Below are positions 1 to 8,797 of a DNA stretch of 64,000 nt, piece after piece (position 1 is the stretch's first letter; every line of letters starts with the position of its first letter). The position numbers and the translations under genes are program-made. The notes beneath the pieces are model-generated. The model saw nothing but the letters and a program-made list of their open reading frames with translations. It searched no databases and was not told the origin of the DNA. The stretch comes from Archaeoglobaceae archaeon (GTDB lineage: Archaea; Halobacteriota; Archaeoglobi; Archaeoglobales; Archaeoglobaceae), in NCBI GenBank assembly GCA_038734275.1, contig JAVYOO010000003.1:62001-126000 (forward strand), in the 5' to 3' direction.

Positions 1-1653
1 CGCAGATTTTGCATAATTCGAAAGGACATAAACAAGTCTTTTTTGTCGATCCTTTCTACCAAATCCGAGTATTTCATGGACTATTGTGCTTGCGGATTTA
101 AAGCGAAGGTAAAACCCTTCGAATTCCACTGCCAAGGCAAGATCTTTTAGTTCTTCTTTACTTAGATTTGAAAGCCTTATGTATTCCTCAACGTTTCCCT
201 CTGCCCGATCTCCAACAACAGAGATCGCAGCGAGATGTGTCAGATCTAAGTCGGATATCATTCTTGCAATCTCCACGCAAAGGACTCCGGAGGTAATGTT
301 GCTATCCCCACCAACTTTATAGGGATTTATGTGGTAGAGCAGATATTTATCAACACCCTCATCCGGAAAATGGTGATCTATTGTGATCACATCCGCACCA
401 AAAAGGATGAATTGCTGAATTGCTGGCAGATCTTCATGCCCTGAGCCGTTGTCTACAAGCACAACGAGGGGAATTCTATCTCCATATCTTTCTGCATCTT
501 CTAAACTTTCATCGAGATCTCTTACGAGATCCTCTAATTCATAAAAGGGAGCTCTCGAGACCCTTCTCTTTACAAGATAATACTTTGTCTCCTTGTCTCT
601 ATAAATCTTTTCAACAAGCTCTTGGAGAGCAATTTCAAGGGCAACTCCTCCGCAGGTTCCATCTGCATCCCAATGGTGTCTTATTATTATAGGTCTCGAT
701 TTATAAACAGCTTTTTTCAATTCTCTTGCAACCGCAATCATCTCATCTTTCAGTTTTTCGAGAACCTCGCTTTTTATCAGAAAACCTTTAAAATCTGGTT
801 CGCAAGCTCTCTCAATTTCAGCTTCAATTCTCTTTCTAATCTCGTAAGCATCTTCGCCAAGAATTTTCTCAACCTCAAGCGCATCTATACCGTTTCTTCT
901 AACAGTTCCAATGACCTCAATGGCTTCATCGACTTCAGCATCGAAGTCATCAAAAACTGTGCAGTTCACACTCCCGGTGCCATCGAGTATTGTGAAAACC
1001 TTGGCTATTGCTGTCTCCTTTGTGTGAGTAACGATACCACGAACTTTAACCATCCTTCCAAGGAATTTCGAAGCAGAAGATATCGGAATGACCTCGAGAT
1101 CTTTCGAGACTTCAACAACGGTGTAATTTTGAAGTTCAACTGGAGCTAAATCGATTTCTCCGCTAACAGTTATGTTTGTAATCTTCACGATTACTTCATC
1201 CCCTTCGCGAAGATTTTGCACCAATTTCTTTGGTATCAAACCTCTCAACCTTCTGTTAAGATTAACAAAGGCTCCAATATCTGTGATGGATGAAATCGAT
1301 CCGACATAAAACTTTCCAATTCTTAAATCTTCAATTCCACAGCTATTACCTATCTTAAATGCATGGGGTTTCTTCCTACACTCAAAACACAGCTCTTGAT
1401 CGGTCTCTCTACCGCAGATCTGACACCTCTTTACCTTTCCTGTTCCGTTGCAATTCTTGCAAACTTCCACAATCCTGCGTTTACCACTTCCACCACAAAC
1501 ACCACAAATTCCCTTCATGAACAACTTGAGCTGGTCTTCAGAAACGTTCACAGTCTTCAGATCGAAGCTTTTGGCCTTTCCTGTTCCGCTACAGGTTTCG
1601 CAGATTTTCTCTATCTCGTTGAACCCCTTTCCTCCGCACTTCTGACAATTCAT
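1..1653 (-). CDS. DHH-family phosphoesterase, RecJ-like, with DnaJ-type zinc fingers (partial)
   Basis: The frame is open from the ATG at 1653 to the left edge (551 codons), so the C-terminus is missing. Residues 1-85 hold four CxxCxGxG-type zinc motifs as in the DnaJ central domain, then another Cys pair set (CQIC, CFEC). An S1-like beta domain follows (about 100-180), then an OB-fold-like segment (about 195-260). The DHH catalytic motifs are visible: HHWDADG near residue 326, VDNGSGHED near 398 and IDHH near 427. Known archaeal proteins of this architecture are single-strand nucleases or RecJ-like factors linked to DNA replication and repair or RNA decay; which of these applies here is not visible. 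The ATG overlaps the stop of cbiB's neighbour frame: the cbiB stop at 1650-1652 and this ATG form an ATGA overlap, so it is translated from the same message as aIF1 and cbiB. Confidence 0.88.
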   Translation of the reverse strand, partial: MNCQKCGGKGFNEIEKICETCSGTGKAKSFDLKTVNVSEDQLKLFMKGICGVCGGSGKRRIVEVCKNCNGTGKVKRCQICGRETDQELCFECRKKPHAFKIGNSCGIEDLRIGKFYVGSISSITDIGAFVNLNRRLRGLIPKKLVQNLREGDEVIVKITNITVSGEIDLAPVELQNYTVVEVSKDLEVIPISSASKFLGRMVKVRGIVTHTKETAIAKVFTILDGTGSVNCTVFDDFDAEVDEAIEVIGTVRRNGIDALEVEKILGEDAYEIRKRIEAEIERACEPDFKGFLIKSEVLEKLKDEMIAVARELKKAVYKSRPIIIRHHWDADGTCGGVALEIALQELVEKIYRDKETKYYLVKRRVSRAPFYELEDLVRDLDESLEDAERYGDRIPLVVLVDNGSGHEDLPAIQQFILFGADVITIDHHFPDEGVDKYLLYHINPYKVGGDSNITSGVLCVEIARMISDLDLTHLAAISVVGDRAEGNVEEYIRLSNLSKEELKDLALAVEFEGFYLRFKSASTIVHEILGFGRKDRQKRLVYVLSNYAKSA

Positions 1654-2546
1654 AGGCCAAATGGGATTTGTGTTAATAAAAATATTCTGAGGGAGGAAAT
1701 TACAATTGCAAAGAGAATTGCCATTGCACTAAGTCTTTTGAAGATTTTTATGGCGGTAATAACGTCCTCATCCGTTGCATCTCTGCCAGGTAGAGTATAG
1801 TAGCCCGGCTTTTCAAGCTTGACTCCAAGAACGTAAGACATAGCTGTGATCGTGCAACCATTTAGTTTTACTTTATATTTAATACCGTATGAGAATGCCC
1901 CTCTTCTGAAAACTTCAAAAAAGATTAGAGCAATTCTTGCTGGGATAAAATTCGCCAGATCATCGAGTCGAGCAGCAAATTTCCCAAAGAACTCATATCT
2001 GCCATGATAACCAATCATGGAGTCGCAGAGATTTATGGCTCTGTAAATCATTGCTCCCAAGACTCCAAACAATGAGAAATAAAACAATGGTGAGAGAACC
2101 CCATCCACGTAGTTTTCAGCTGTTGATTCAATCACGGCAGATCTGAGCTGTGGCTTATTAAGTTTTGTGGTGTCTCTGCTTACGATCTTTTGGACTTCCC
2201 GAGGATCAAAATCGCTTTTCAGACATTTCTCTGCATGCTGAATCATACTTTTTATTGATATTGCCGAAAACAATAAGTAGAGATGCCAAGCAAACTGAAG
2301 TGGTTTCGGAAGAGGGAGACTCACGAGAACAAAGGCAAAGGTTAGAACTGTGAGAACTGCAACGAAGCCATACAAAAATTGAATTAAATTTCCTCTTTTT
2401 TCAATTACATAGAATTTACTTTTAAATAGGTCCAGGATTTTGCCAAACCAGACAACGGGGTGCAGAATAATTGGTGGTTCTGCAAAAATAAGATCCAAAA
2501 AGACAGCTAAAATCAACAATGAAAGCTCAAAGCAAGGTTCTTGCAT
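1650..2546 (-). CDS. cbiB: Adenosylcobinamide-phosphate synthase (CbiB/CobD)
   Basis: A 298-residue polytopic membrane protein of usual family length. The N-terminal FAEPP...HPVVWFGK region is the CbiB signature, and the hydrophobic segments near residues 5-25, 55-75, 80-100, 150-170 and 275-295 fit its membrane topology. The family attaches aminopropanol (phosphate) to adenosylcobyric acid in the late, anaerobic branch of cobamide synthesis. It lies between aIF1 (TGATG junction at 2544-2548) and the DHH protein (ATGA at 1650-1653), so the three are co-translated, although no other cobalamin gene is nearby. The function is assigned by family recognition only. Confidence 0.9.
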   Translation of the reverse strand: MQEPCFELSLLILAVFLDLIFAEPPIILHPVVWFGKILDLFKSKFYVIEKRGNLIQFLYGFVAVLTVLTFAFVLVSLPLPKPLQFAWHLYLLFSAISIKSMIQHAEKCLKSDFDPREVQKIVSRDTTKLNKPQLRSAVIESTAENYVDGVLSPLFYFSLFGVLGAMIYRAINLCDSMIGYHGRYEFFGKFAARLDDLANFIPARIALIFFEVFRRGAFSYGIKYKVKLNGCTITAMSYVLGVKLEKPGYYTLPGRDATDEDVITAIKIFKRLSAMAILFAIVISSLRIFLLTQIPFGL

Positions 2547-2851
2547 CAGCTTTTGATTCTATTTGGGTTGAAACCCTTTTTGATCAGCAACTCCTTTACC
2601 TTACTCACATGGTTTCCTTGGAGTTCAATTACTCCATTCTTTATTGTTCCACCGCATGCAAGCTTTGACTTTAAAAACTTGGCAAGTTCTTCCAGATTTA
2701 TCTCGCTACCATCAAGCCCTTCGATTGTTGTTACTTCTTTGCCATATCTCCTTTTGCCGACCTTTATGAATATATACTGCTGTTCTTTTGCAACCTCCTC
2801 ACAGACGCAGAGATCTTTTGGTAACCCACACTTAGAGCATATCTCCGACAT
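2546..2851 (-). CDS. Translation initiation factor aIF1 (SUI1/eIF1 family)
   Basis: A 101-residue SUI1-fold protein. An N-terminal CSKCGLP...CVC zinc-binding motif precedes the SUI1 core with the [15 protein letters not shown] basic loop and the [11 protein letters not shown]...LQGNH segment typical of archaeal and eukaryotic initiation factor 1. It helps the small ribosomal subunit select start codons. I chose the ATG at 2851 rather than an in-frame start nine codons upstream because a GGAGG sits 5-6 bases before it and because the longer form would add residues absent from the family. First gene of the operon with cbiB and the DHH phosphoesterase; divergent from the DUF22 operon. Confidence 0.93.
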   Translation of the reverse strand: MSEICSKCGLPKDLCVCEEVAKEQQYIFIKVGKRRYGKEVTTIEGLDGSEINLEELAKFLKSKLACGGTIKNGVIELQGNHVSKVKELLIKKGFNPNRIKS

Positions 2852-2947
2852 TCCACCCTCCTTTTTTGAAGGTTGCACGGATAGAATTTTAAAACTTTCG
2901 GTTATGAGCGTTAAATTTTTAAACTAAAATTGAATATTAGCCCCATC

Positions 2948-4237
2948 ATGGAGATTGTCTACTGGAAGGAGATCGGTAAAGATATTGCAAAACTCGAAGT
3001 AAAAAAGGAGAGCGTAAAATACAGAATAGCCCCCTTTGTTCAGTGGAAGGTTTTGGTCGCGGATGAAGGCATCCATGTAAAGAAAAGCGAACCAGTAATT
3101 TTAAAAATTAAGGATGTTAAAATTCCCGAAAACACGATACTCGCCCCCCTGTCCATCATGAGACACGCTCTTGGCACAACAATTGACGTCATCGAAAAGG
3201 GAATCTCGAGAGTAGAAGATGAGAAAACAATAACTCACTCAGTCTTTTTACCCGTTGAGGACGGTTTTATTGAGAAGGGGGATATAGTTGGCGTTCTAAA
3301 AGTCTTCTTTGTTAAGACTGGAATGATAGATCGCAGATTTGGTTTTTCAGCATCAGATATAAAAATCCGAGAAGAGATTGTGGATGCGAATCTTGTTTAC
3401 AAGCAAAATGGTGAGATTAGAAGAGAAAAAATAAGAACCAGGTTTTTTGGATACTTCAAGAGCTATGTTGCAGAGTGGGAACCAATAATCTCTGCAGAAA
3501 ACGTAGAAATAAAAAAGGGTATGCTGACCCGAATAAGAATTAAAGACATAACTCTTCAGCCAAACACCGTGGTAACTCCTTTGCACATAATGAGAAATGC
3601 CTACGGCACTGTTGTTGAAGTCGTGCAAGAAGGAAAGCTTTCAAAGGTTGAGGAAGATAAGAGGATAACCGAAGCTATCTTTCTTCCCATTAGAGATGGA
3701 AAGATACAGAAAGGAGACCTTCTCGGTGTTTTGAATATTTACTACACTGCAATTGGAGATTTCAAACCCAAGATGAGCCTTAGAGAGGAAAAGTTTGCGA
3801 GACTTGTATACGAAAAATCCGGGAGGATTATAAGGGATGGAATGTTAATAAAGCCCTTTGCTTATAGAAGGAAGCCAATTGCGAGATGGGAACCGCTAAT
3901 AGCAAATGAAAATGTTTCCCTAAGAAAGGGAGAAGTTGCAGAAGTTGAAATTGAACCATTAAGACTGGAAGAGAATACGATAGTTTACCCGCTTTATATC
4001 ATGAGACATGCTCTCGGAACGGTTGTTGACCTAATTGAAGCTAAACCTGCAAAGGTTGAAAGTCCCAAAATGATTAGAAAAGTTCTTTTCATGCCTGTTT
4101 TTGATGGAGAAATACGAAAAGGACAGCTGATAGGAGTTGTTAACGTTTACAATGTGGAAGTTGAATCCTATGAAGTTCTTAGCAAGTGGCTGAGCGAGTG
4201 GGTTGATGAAATGAAAAAAGCTGGAGGTGAAACATGA
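2948..4237 (+). CDS. Triple DUF22-domain protein
   Basis: About 429 residues made of three tandem copies of one roughly 140-residue unit. Each unit shows, in order, a W-K/E-V/P-L entry strand, a 'NT(I/V)..PL.IMR.A.GT.(I/V)(D/E)' core (near residues 65-85, 210-230 and 345-365) and an 'F(L/M)P(V/I).DG.I.KG..(I/L)GV(L/V)' end. This matches DUF22, a family of unknown function found mainly in Archaeoglobus-type archaea and usually in one to three copies. The ATG at 2948 lies about 30 bases after a TTTTTAAA box and has no ribosome binding site, so a leaderless transcript is likely; an in-frame TTG at 2930 is less convincing. It overlaps the next gene by an ATGA. Confidence 0.85.
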   Translation: MEIVYWKEIGKDIAKLEVKKESVKYRIAPFVQWKVLVADEGIHVKKSEPVILKIKDVKIPENTILAPLSIMRHALGTTIDVIEKGISRVEDEKTITHSVFLPVEDGFIEKGDIVGVLKVFFVKTGMIDRRFGFSASDIKIREEIVDANLVYKQNGEIRREKIRTRFFGYFKSYVAEWEPIISAENVEIKKGMLTRIRIKDITLQPNTVVTPLHIMRNAYGTVVEVVQEGKLSKVEEDKRITEAIFLPIRDGKIQKGDLLGVLNIYYTAIGDFKPKMSLREEKFARLVYEKSGRIIRDGMLIKPFAYRRKPIARWEPLIANENVSLRKGEVAEVEIEPLRLEENTIVYPLYIMRHALGTVVDLIEAKPAKVESPKMIRKVLFMPVFDGEIRKGQLIGVVNVYNVEVESYEVLSKWLSEWVDEMKKAGGET

Positions 4238-4947
4238 GGGCGGTCATCTTTACGAACAAAGACCTCGATCTTAGCGGGCTTGAGCTCAAAGAAGTTTACC
4301 TGATATTTGCAAAGGGAGTTAAAGGAAGTATTACGGTTTCTGAAATGAGTGAAACAATAGAGCTCGCACAGAGCAAATTACCGCTTATAAAGAAGGCAGA
4401 AAACATAGTTGAGAAACTTGAGAAGATTTATGACGTAATGGGGATGAGTGTAGTATTCAAGGATTATGAAGAAGAGATAGAAAGCGTTATGGATGCTTAT
4501 AAGCCTGATTTATTGATTGCTGGCAGATCTATGCCTTTAACTCAGAATATATTGAGTTATGATTCCGCAATTCTCTTCTACCGCGAAAAAATTGCTTTTG
4601 ACCGAATATTGTATGTCCACATTGAGAGTGGAAACGTTGATGCCGCTAAAAAGTGGATTGCGAAGGGAAGGGAAGTAATCGTAGTAGGAATTGTCGAGCC
4701 AATGCTACCGCCGGAAACCCATGCTAAGAGAATGAAAGAGTGCCAAGAAAGAATCAACAAAGAGATAAGTCAGATAACAGGAAATTCTATTATTAAAAAG
4801 TCGATTTTAATTGGAAATCTCGTTGAAGAAGTAAGAAGACTGGTAGAGGAGCTAAATCCAAGTCTTCTGATACTCAGCAAAAAAGCAGGAATAGAAAAAA
4901 TAAGGGAGATTCTGGAGAAGGTAGAGAAAAACGTGATCTTTGTATGA
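4234..4947 (+). CDS. Universal-stress-protein-like protein, function unknown
   Basis: A 237-residue soluble alpha/beta protein. Two repeated features, '[11 protein letters not shown]' near residue 90 and '[11 protein letters not shown]' near residue 210, are the beta-4 signature of USP/adenine-nucleotide-hydrolase-like Rossmann folds. This suggests two fused halves, but the glycine-rich ATP loop of true USP proteins is not obvious. A GGAGGTGA ribosome binding site precedes the ATG, which overlaps the DUF22 stop. Its location between a DUF22 protein and an adenosine-specific kinase homologue hints at nucleotide sensing, but that is inference only. Confidence 0.7.
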   Translation: MRAVIFTNKDLDLSGLELKEVYLIFAKGVKGSITVSEMSETIELAQSKLPLIKKAENIVEKLEKIYDVMGMSVVFKDYEEEIESVMDAYKPDLLIAGRSMPLTQNILSYDSAILFYREKIAFDRILYVHIESGNVDAAKKWIAKGREVIVVGIVEPMLPPETHAKRMKECQERINKEISQITGNSIIKKSILIGNLVEEVRRLVEELNPSLLILSKKAGIEKIREILEKVEKNVIFV

Positions 4948-4957
4948 GGTGAGGCTC

Positions 4958-5440
4958 GTGAAATTCGAAATCGTTAAAATCGAGGTTCCAAAGGATTGCA
5001 ACGTCATACTTGGTTCAGCTCATTTTATCAAGACTGTTGAAGATCTATACGAGGCTCTTGTAAATTCAGTTCCTAATATAAAATTTGGATTAGCATTCTG
5101 CGAAGCTTCAGGGCACTGTCTTGTAAGGCATGAAGGCAACGATCCGGAGCTTAGGGAACTCGCAGCAAAGAAGGCCCTTGAACTCTCATGTGGACACAGC
5201 TTTATAATCTTCATTAGGAATGCATATCCAATAAACGTTCTCGGAAAGATAAAGGATGTGCCAGAGGTTTGCAGTATACATGCTGCAACTGCAAATCCCT
5301 TAGAAGTCATAGTAGTGGAGACCGAGCAGGGAAGAGGAATAATTGGTGTTGTTGATGGATTCAGGAGTAGGGGAATCGAGAAAGACGAGGACATAAAAGC
5401 AAGAAAGGAGTTCCTGAGGAAAATAGGCTACAAACTCTGA
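4958..5440 (+). CDS. Adenosine-specific kinase family protein
   Basis: A 160-residue protein of the compact archaeal family annotated as 'adenosine specific kinase' (COG1839-type). Recognised segments are '[16 protein letters not shown]' near residue 20, '[16 protein letters not shown]' near residue 50 and '[24 protein letters not shown]' near residue 110. The GTG at 4958 was chosen because GAGGTGAG lies just upstream and because this gives the usual family length; a TTG six codons earlier is possible. It starts 10 bases after the USP-like gene ends, so it is the third gene of the DUF22 operon. The biochemical name comes from structural work on homologues and has not been widely confirmed. 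Confidence 0.85.
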   Translation: MKFEIVKIEVPKDCNVILGSAHFIKTVEDLYEALVNSVPNIKFGLAFCEASGHCLVRHEGNDPELRELAAKKALELSCGHSFIIFIRNAYPINVLGKIKDVPEVCSIHAATANPLEVIVVETEQGRGIIGVVDGFRSRGIEKDEDIKARKEFLRKIGYKL

Positions 5441-5488
5441 TTCGTTTCTTTAACGATAGAATTATAATCCCTATTTTCTAATCAATTT

Positions 5489-6784
5489 GTGAGATCGATA
5501 CTATTGATTCTAAGTCTGCTGGTTGTGAATGCAAGTGCTCTTGAGATTGCACTTGTTAATATACAGGGCGAAATCAATGAGGGGACGTATATTACACTCG
5601 AACACGCTTATCAATTTGCTAAATCAAGAGACATGGATCTAATATTGGTTGAAATCGACACTCCTGGTGGTCTGCTCTCTTCTACCCAAAAAATAGTTTC
5701 TCTTTTCATGAACAGCGAGATACCAATTGTTGTTTTTGTTAACAAGGGAGCGATGTGTGCTTCTGCGGGAACAGTAATACTTTTGTCTGCGCACATCGCA
5801 GCTGCAGCGAATGAGACTGCAATAGGAGCTGCAACTCCTGTTGGCATGGCTTCCCCTGCTGAAAACAAGACTATTAACTACATAGCAAGCTACGTTAAGA
5901 GTATAGCTAATGCAAGGGGGAGAAACGCAGAAGTTGCTGAACGCTTCGTGACAGAAGCCCTTAGTCTGGAAGCAAGAAAAGCCTATGAGCTTAAATTAAT
6001 CGATGTTCTTGCAGAGAACAGAGAAGAACTCCTCAAGAAACTCGACGGGATAAAAGTGTCGCTAAACGGCAAAGAAATTGTTCTCGATACCAAGAGCTAC
6101 AGAGTAGTTGAGGTTGAAAAACCTGCTCAGGCAAAGATCTATGAGTTGATCTCAAGCCCGCAAATCGCTCTGATTCTCCTATTACTCGGAATTTATCTCC
6201 TGATTTTTGGTTTAACCTCACCCGGCATGATGGCTGAAGTTTTGGGGGCGATAATGCTTATTCTGGTGTTTGCAGGACTGGGAGTTATCAACGTGAATTA
6301 TGCAGGGCTATTTTTGATAATTCTCGGAATAATCTTCCTAATAGCGGAATTGATGACTCCAACGTATGGGGTTCTCGGAACCGCATCCGTAATATCCATA
6401 ACTCTTGGTGCTTTAATGATTTTTGAAGAACCGATGATGCCAAAAGAGTTCTACGAGTTCTTTCCAAAATTTGCAATTGGTATTGGAATCGGAATAGGCA
6501 CTTTCATGACTTTTGCACTTGTAAAAATTTTGAAAGTTAGAAGAAAGAGAAGCCAAGTTGGAGAAGTGGTTGGACTTAGAGGTGAAATCGTGGAGTTCAA
6601 GAACGGCAGAGGATTTGCAAAGGTTAGGGGGGAGATTTGGAGTGTTGAATCAAATGAGAAGCTCAAAAAAGGAGATGAAATAGTGGTTTTGGAAAGAGAT
6701 GGATTGAAGTTGAAGGTGAGAAGAGTTGATAGAGCTGAGGATGGAGACCGAGAAGTGGCTGGAGAGGATAAAGAAGAGAGTTAG
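5489..6784 (+). CDS. NfeD-like membrane serine protease (ClpP-class, 1510-N type)
   Basis: A 431-residue protein. An N-terminal signal segment (residues 1-16) is followed by a ClpP/SppA-like protease domain (about 18-210): 'DTPGGLL', then 'MCASAGT' with the probable nucleophilic Ser near residue 95, and 'IGAATPVG'. Four to five hydrophobic segments (about 220-345) follow, then a C-terminal NfeD OB-like domain ('VGLRGEIV...[10 protein letters not shown]'). The family cleaves membrane proteins such as stomatin, whose gene is often adjacent; no stomatin gene is seen here. The GTG start lies about 25 bases after a TTATAATCC box, consistent with leaderless transcription. The gene probably continues into DUF357 and rsmA, with overlapping ends. 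Confidence 0.88.
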   Translation: MRSILLILSLLVVNASALEIALVNIQGEINEGTYITLEHAYQFAKSRDMDLILVEIDTPGGLLSSTQKIVSLFMNSEIPIVVFVNKGAMCASAGTVILLSAHIAAAANETAIGAATPVGMASPAENKTINYIASYVKSIANARGRNAEVAERFVTEALSLEARKAYELKLIDVLAENREELLKKLDGIKVSLNGKEIVLDTKSYRVVEVEKPAQAKIYELISSPQIALILLLLGIYLLIFGLTSPGMMAEVLGAIMLILVFAGLGVINVNYAGLFLIILGIIFLIAELMTPTYGVLGTASVISITLGALMIFEEPMMPKEFYEFFPKFAIGIGIGIGTFMTFALVKILKVRRKRSQVGEVVGLRGEIVEFKNGRGFAKVRGEIWSVESNEKLKKGDEIVVLERDGLKLKVRRVDRAEDGDREVAGEDKEES

Positions 6785-6971
6785 TTTGATAGAGGGAGAT
6801 AAGAGATTCATAGAAAATATAAAAGCCTATATAAAAGACTCTGAATATTTTATGGAAAAGTTTGATTACATAAGAGCTTTTGAATGTGTTATTTGGGCTT
6901 GGGCGTGGCTGGAGATAGGAGTTGAAATCGGCAAGTTGTATGAGACTCGGACAGCACATGGTGGTGGATAA
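6741..6971 (+). CDS. DUF357 protein
   Basis: A 76-residue, mostly helical protein of the DUF357 family, which is restricted to archaea. The recognisable core is 'YIKDSEYF...[20 protein letters not shown]', a pattern of evenly spaced aromatic and charged residues. Its ATG lies inside the 3' end of the NfeD-like gene (44-base overlap) and its own end overlaps rsmA by 32 bases, so the three genes are tightly packed. No biochemical role is known for the family. Confidence 0.8.
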   Translation: METEKWLERIKKRVSLIEGDKRFIENIKAYIKDSEYFMEKFDYIRAFECVIWAWAWLEIGVEIGKLYETRTAHGGG

Positions 6972-7671
6972 ATCGCTGATACGCAGAATCGTTGATTACT
7001 CAGAGCTCAAAAGTGATGATCATGTCCTCGAAATAGGCTGTGGAACTGGAAATCTAACTTCTGAGCTTCTTAAACATTGCAAAGTTATCGGAATTGAGAA
7101 GGATGTAAAGTTCGTAAGAATGCTTGAAACTAAATTCGAAGATGAAATAAAATCGGGTAGATTCATTCTAATCCACGGGGATGCTTTAGAAGTGGAATTT
7201 CCATCGTTCACAAAAATTGTATCAAATATACCCTACCAGATCTCTTCTCCGCTTCTTTTCAAACTTTTCAAATACAGATTTGATTCTGCAGTTTTGATGC
7301 TTCAAAAAGAGTTTGCAGAGAGACTTTGCAGAGAAGATAGCAGACTCGGTGTAATATCAAAGGCCTACTGCAATCCAGAATTGCTTGAAATTGTTGGAAG
7401 AGATAGTTTTAAACCAAAACCAAAGGTCGAATCTGCGATAGTTAGGATTTTGCCCGTTCCAAAGATCAGAGTTCGTGATATAGAACTATTTGAGCACTTT
7501 GTGACTTTTGCCTTTTCTATGAGAAGAAAAAAACTCGGAAAAATTGCTAAGGAGTTTGAAAAAAGATTCGGCTTAAAAATTGAACTGGAAGCTTCTTTGG
7601 CTAACAGGAGGCCAGAAGAGATTGGAGCTGAAAAATTCGTGGAGATCGTCGATGGTATACGAACCAGCTGA
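6940..7671 (+). CDS. rsmA: 16S rRNA dimethyladenosine transferase RsmA/KsgA
   Basis: A 243-residue SAM-dependent methyltransferase that dimethylates two adjacent adenosines near the 3' end of 16S rRNA during small-subunit assembly. Motifs seen: GQH at the N-terminus, '[12 protein letters not shown]' (SAM motif I) near residue 33, 'IGIEKD' (motif II), 'GDALEVEF' and the catalytic 'NIPYQISSP' near residue 98, then the helical C-terminal rRNA-binding part. The ATG at 6940 keeps the family's N-terminal GQH; a second ATG at 6958 would remove it. It overlaps DUF357 upstream and the HemK-like gene downstream by 20 bases. Confidence 0.94.
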   Translation: MRLGQHMVVDKSLIRRIVDYSELKSDDHVLEIGCGTGNLTSELLKHCKVIGIEKDVKFVRMLETKFEDEIKSGRFILIHGDALEVEFPSFTKIVSNIPYQISSPLLFKLFKYRFDSAVLMLQKEFAERLCREDSRLGVISKAYCNPELLEIVGRDSFKPKPKVESAIVRILPVPKIRVRDIELFEHFVTFAFSMRRKKLGKIAKEFEKRFGLKIELEASLANRRPEEIGAEKFVEIVDGIRTS

Positions 7672-8209
7672 GGACAGTGAGCTTTTACTGGAATCCGCTT
7701 TGAAAGAAGTAAAGTCGGAGGATGAAGTAATCGAAATAGGGGCTGGTAGCGGTTTTGTAGCAGAAAAACTGGTTGGAAAATGCAGATGGGTGGTAGTTAC
7801 AGACATTTCGCCTTTTGCAGTTAAATTGCTTAAGAAGAAAGGATTGGACGTCGTAAGGACTGACATCGCTCAGGGAATCAAAAAGAAGTTTTCACTCGTT
7901 CTATTTAATCCTCCTTATCTGGAACTTGAAGATGAGCTGAAGCGTGATTTCTGGGAAGATTGCTCGATTAATGGTGGAAAGGGTGGGATTGAAGTTTTAT
8001 GTCGATTTCTCGATACACTGCGTGATTTCATGGAGAAAGATGGTAGAGCGATAGTTGTGGTGTCTTCACTGAACATTCCAAAATTTTTCGAAGAGATTAA
8101 GCTTAGAGGATTTGATTACGAGATTTTAGCAGTAAAGAGACTTTTCTTTGAACAACTTTTCGCTATAAAGATCTTCGAACAAGAATCAGCTCCCAGACGT
8201 TCTCATTAA
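7652..8209 (+). CDS. HemK2/Mtq2-like class I methyltransferase
   Basis: A 185-residue SAM-dependent methyltransferase. '[13 protein letters not shown]' at the N-terminus, '[15 protein letters not shown]' (SAM loop) near residue 30 and the catalytic 'NPPYLE' tetrad near residue 92 place it with archaeal HemK-related enzymes that methylate Gln in release factor aRF1. It follows rsmA with a 20-base overlap, an arrangement common in archaea. It converges on the DtxR-type gene and the two coding ends overlap by 47 bases (8163-8209), so the C-terminus beyond the conserved domain may be species-specific. Confidence 0.88.
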   Translation: MVYEPAEDSELLLESALKEVKSEDEVIEIGAGSGFVAEKLVGKCRWVVVTDISPFAVKLLKKKGLDVVRTDIAQGIKKKFSLVLFNPPYLELEDELKRDFWEDCSINGGKGGIEVLCRFLDTLRDFMEKDGRAIVVVSSLNIPKFFEEIKLRGFDYEILAVKRLFFEQLFAIKIFEQESAPRRSH

Positions 8210-8711
8210 TTTTTGATCCATCTTTTCGAGTTCTGTCGCCTTTTTCGACTATTACTATATCGCCGGGTTTTAAATCACCTTCAGGAGCTGAAACCACTTC
8301 GTAAATTCCATCTGAAACACATGACAGTCTCTTCACTTCTCTCTCGCAACCTCCACATCCGTGAGCTAAAACGGAATTCAATCTTCTCGCAACCTCATCG
8401 CTTAAATGGTGTTCGAGTTCACAGCCAAGCTTTTCTGCAACATCCTCATCCACTCCTATATATCTAAAGAAGCTTGAAGCTATTTGATAATTTTTTTTTA
8501 TCCTTTCTGCTATCTCCTCACCGCTTTTCGTTAGTATTGCACCTCTATATGGGCTGTAATCTATGTATCCTCTTTCTTTGAGTTTTATCAACATTTCCGT
8601 CACACTTGACGGCCTAACCTTCAAAATTTTTGCAATATCCCCAGTCTTTGCAACCTTTCCCCTTCTCTGTATGTCATAGATGGCTTCAAGATACTCCTCC
8701 TCTCTTTCCAC
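8163..8711 (-). CDS. DtxR/MntR-family metal-dependent transcriptional regulator
   Basis: A 182-residue protein with three recognisable parts: an N-terminal winged helix (residues 1-60; '[12 protein letters not shown]', '[21 protein letters not shown]'), a metal-binding dimerisation domain (about 65-125; '[16 protein letters not shown]', then 'CGGC') and an SH3/FeoA-like C-terminal domain ('[15 protein letters not shown]'). Relatives repress metal uptake genes when Fe(II) or Mn(II) is bound. No metal transporter is adjacent, so targets cannot be inferred from position. It is transcribed toward the HemK-like gene with overlapping 3' ends and is divergent from glyA. Confidence 0.9.
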   Translation of the reverse strand: MEREEEYLEAIYDIQRRGKVAKTGDIAKILKVRPSSVTEMLIKLKERGYIDYSPYRGAILTKSGEEIAERIKKNYQIASSFFRYIGVDEDVAEKLGCELEHHLSDEVARRLNSVLAHGCGGCEREVKRLSCVSDGIYEVVSAPEGDLKPGDIVIVEKGDRTRKDGSKINENVWELILVRRSL

Positions 8712-8765
8712 ATAGAAAATTGAGTTTAAAATTAAAAGATGTTTCGGTCGTCGCCTAACGAGGAA

Positions 8766-8780
8766 AACTTAAATATTTTT
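8766..8780 (+). promoter_or_regulatory. TATA-like box of glyA
   Basis: An AACTTAAATATTTTT stretch is centred about 25 bases before the glyA ATG at 8798, with no ribosome binding site in between. This is the spacing expected for an archaeal leaderless promoter. Confidence 0.5.
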
Positions 8781-8797
8781 GTCCTTGGGGTTTGGAT

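Noticed and set aside
622-1149. A long plus-strand open frame opposite the DHH phosphoesterase
   Set aside because: It is a shadow of the minus-strand gene: composition is unlike a real protein, there is no ribosome binding site, and the minus strand carries clear DHH motifs.
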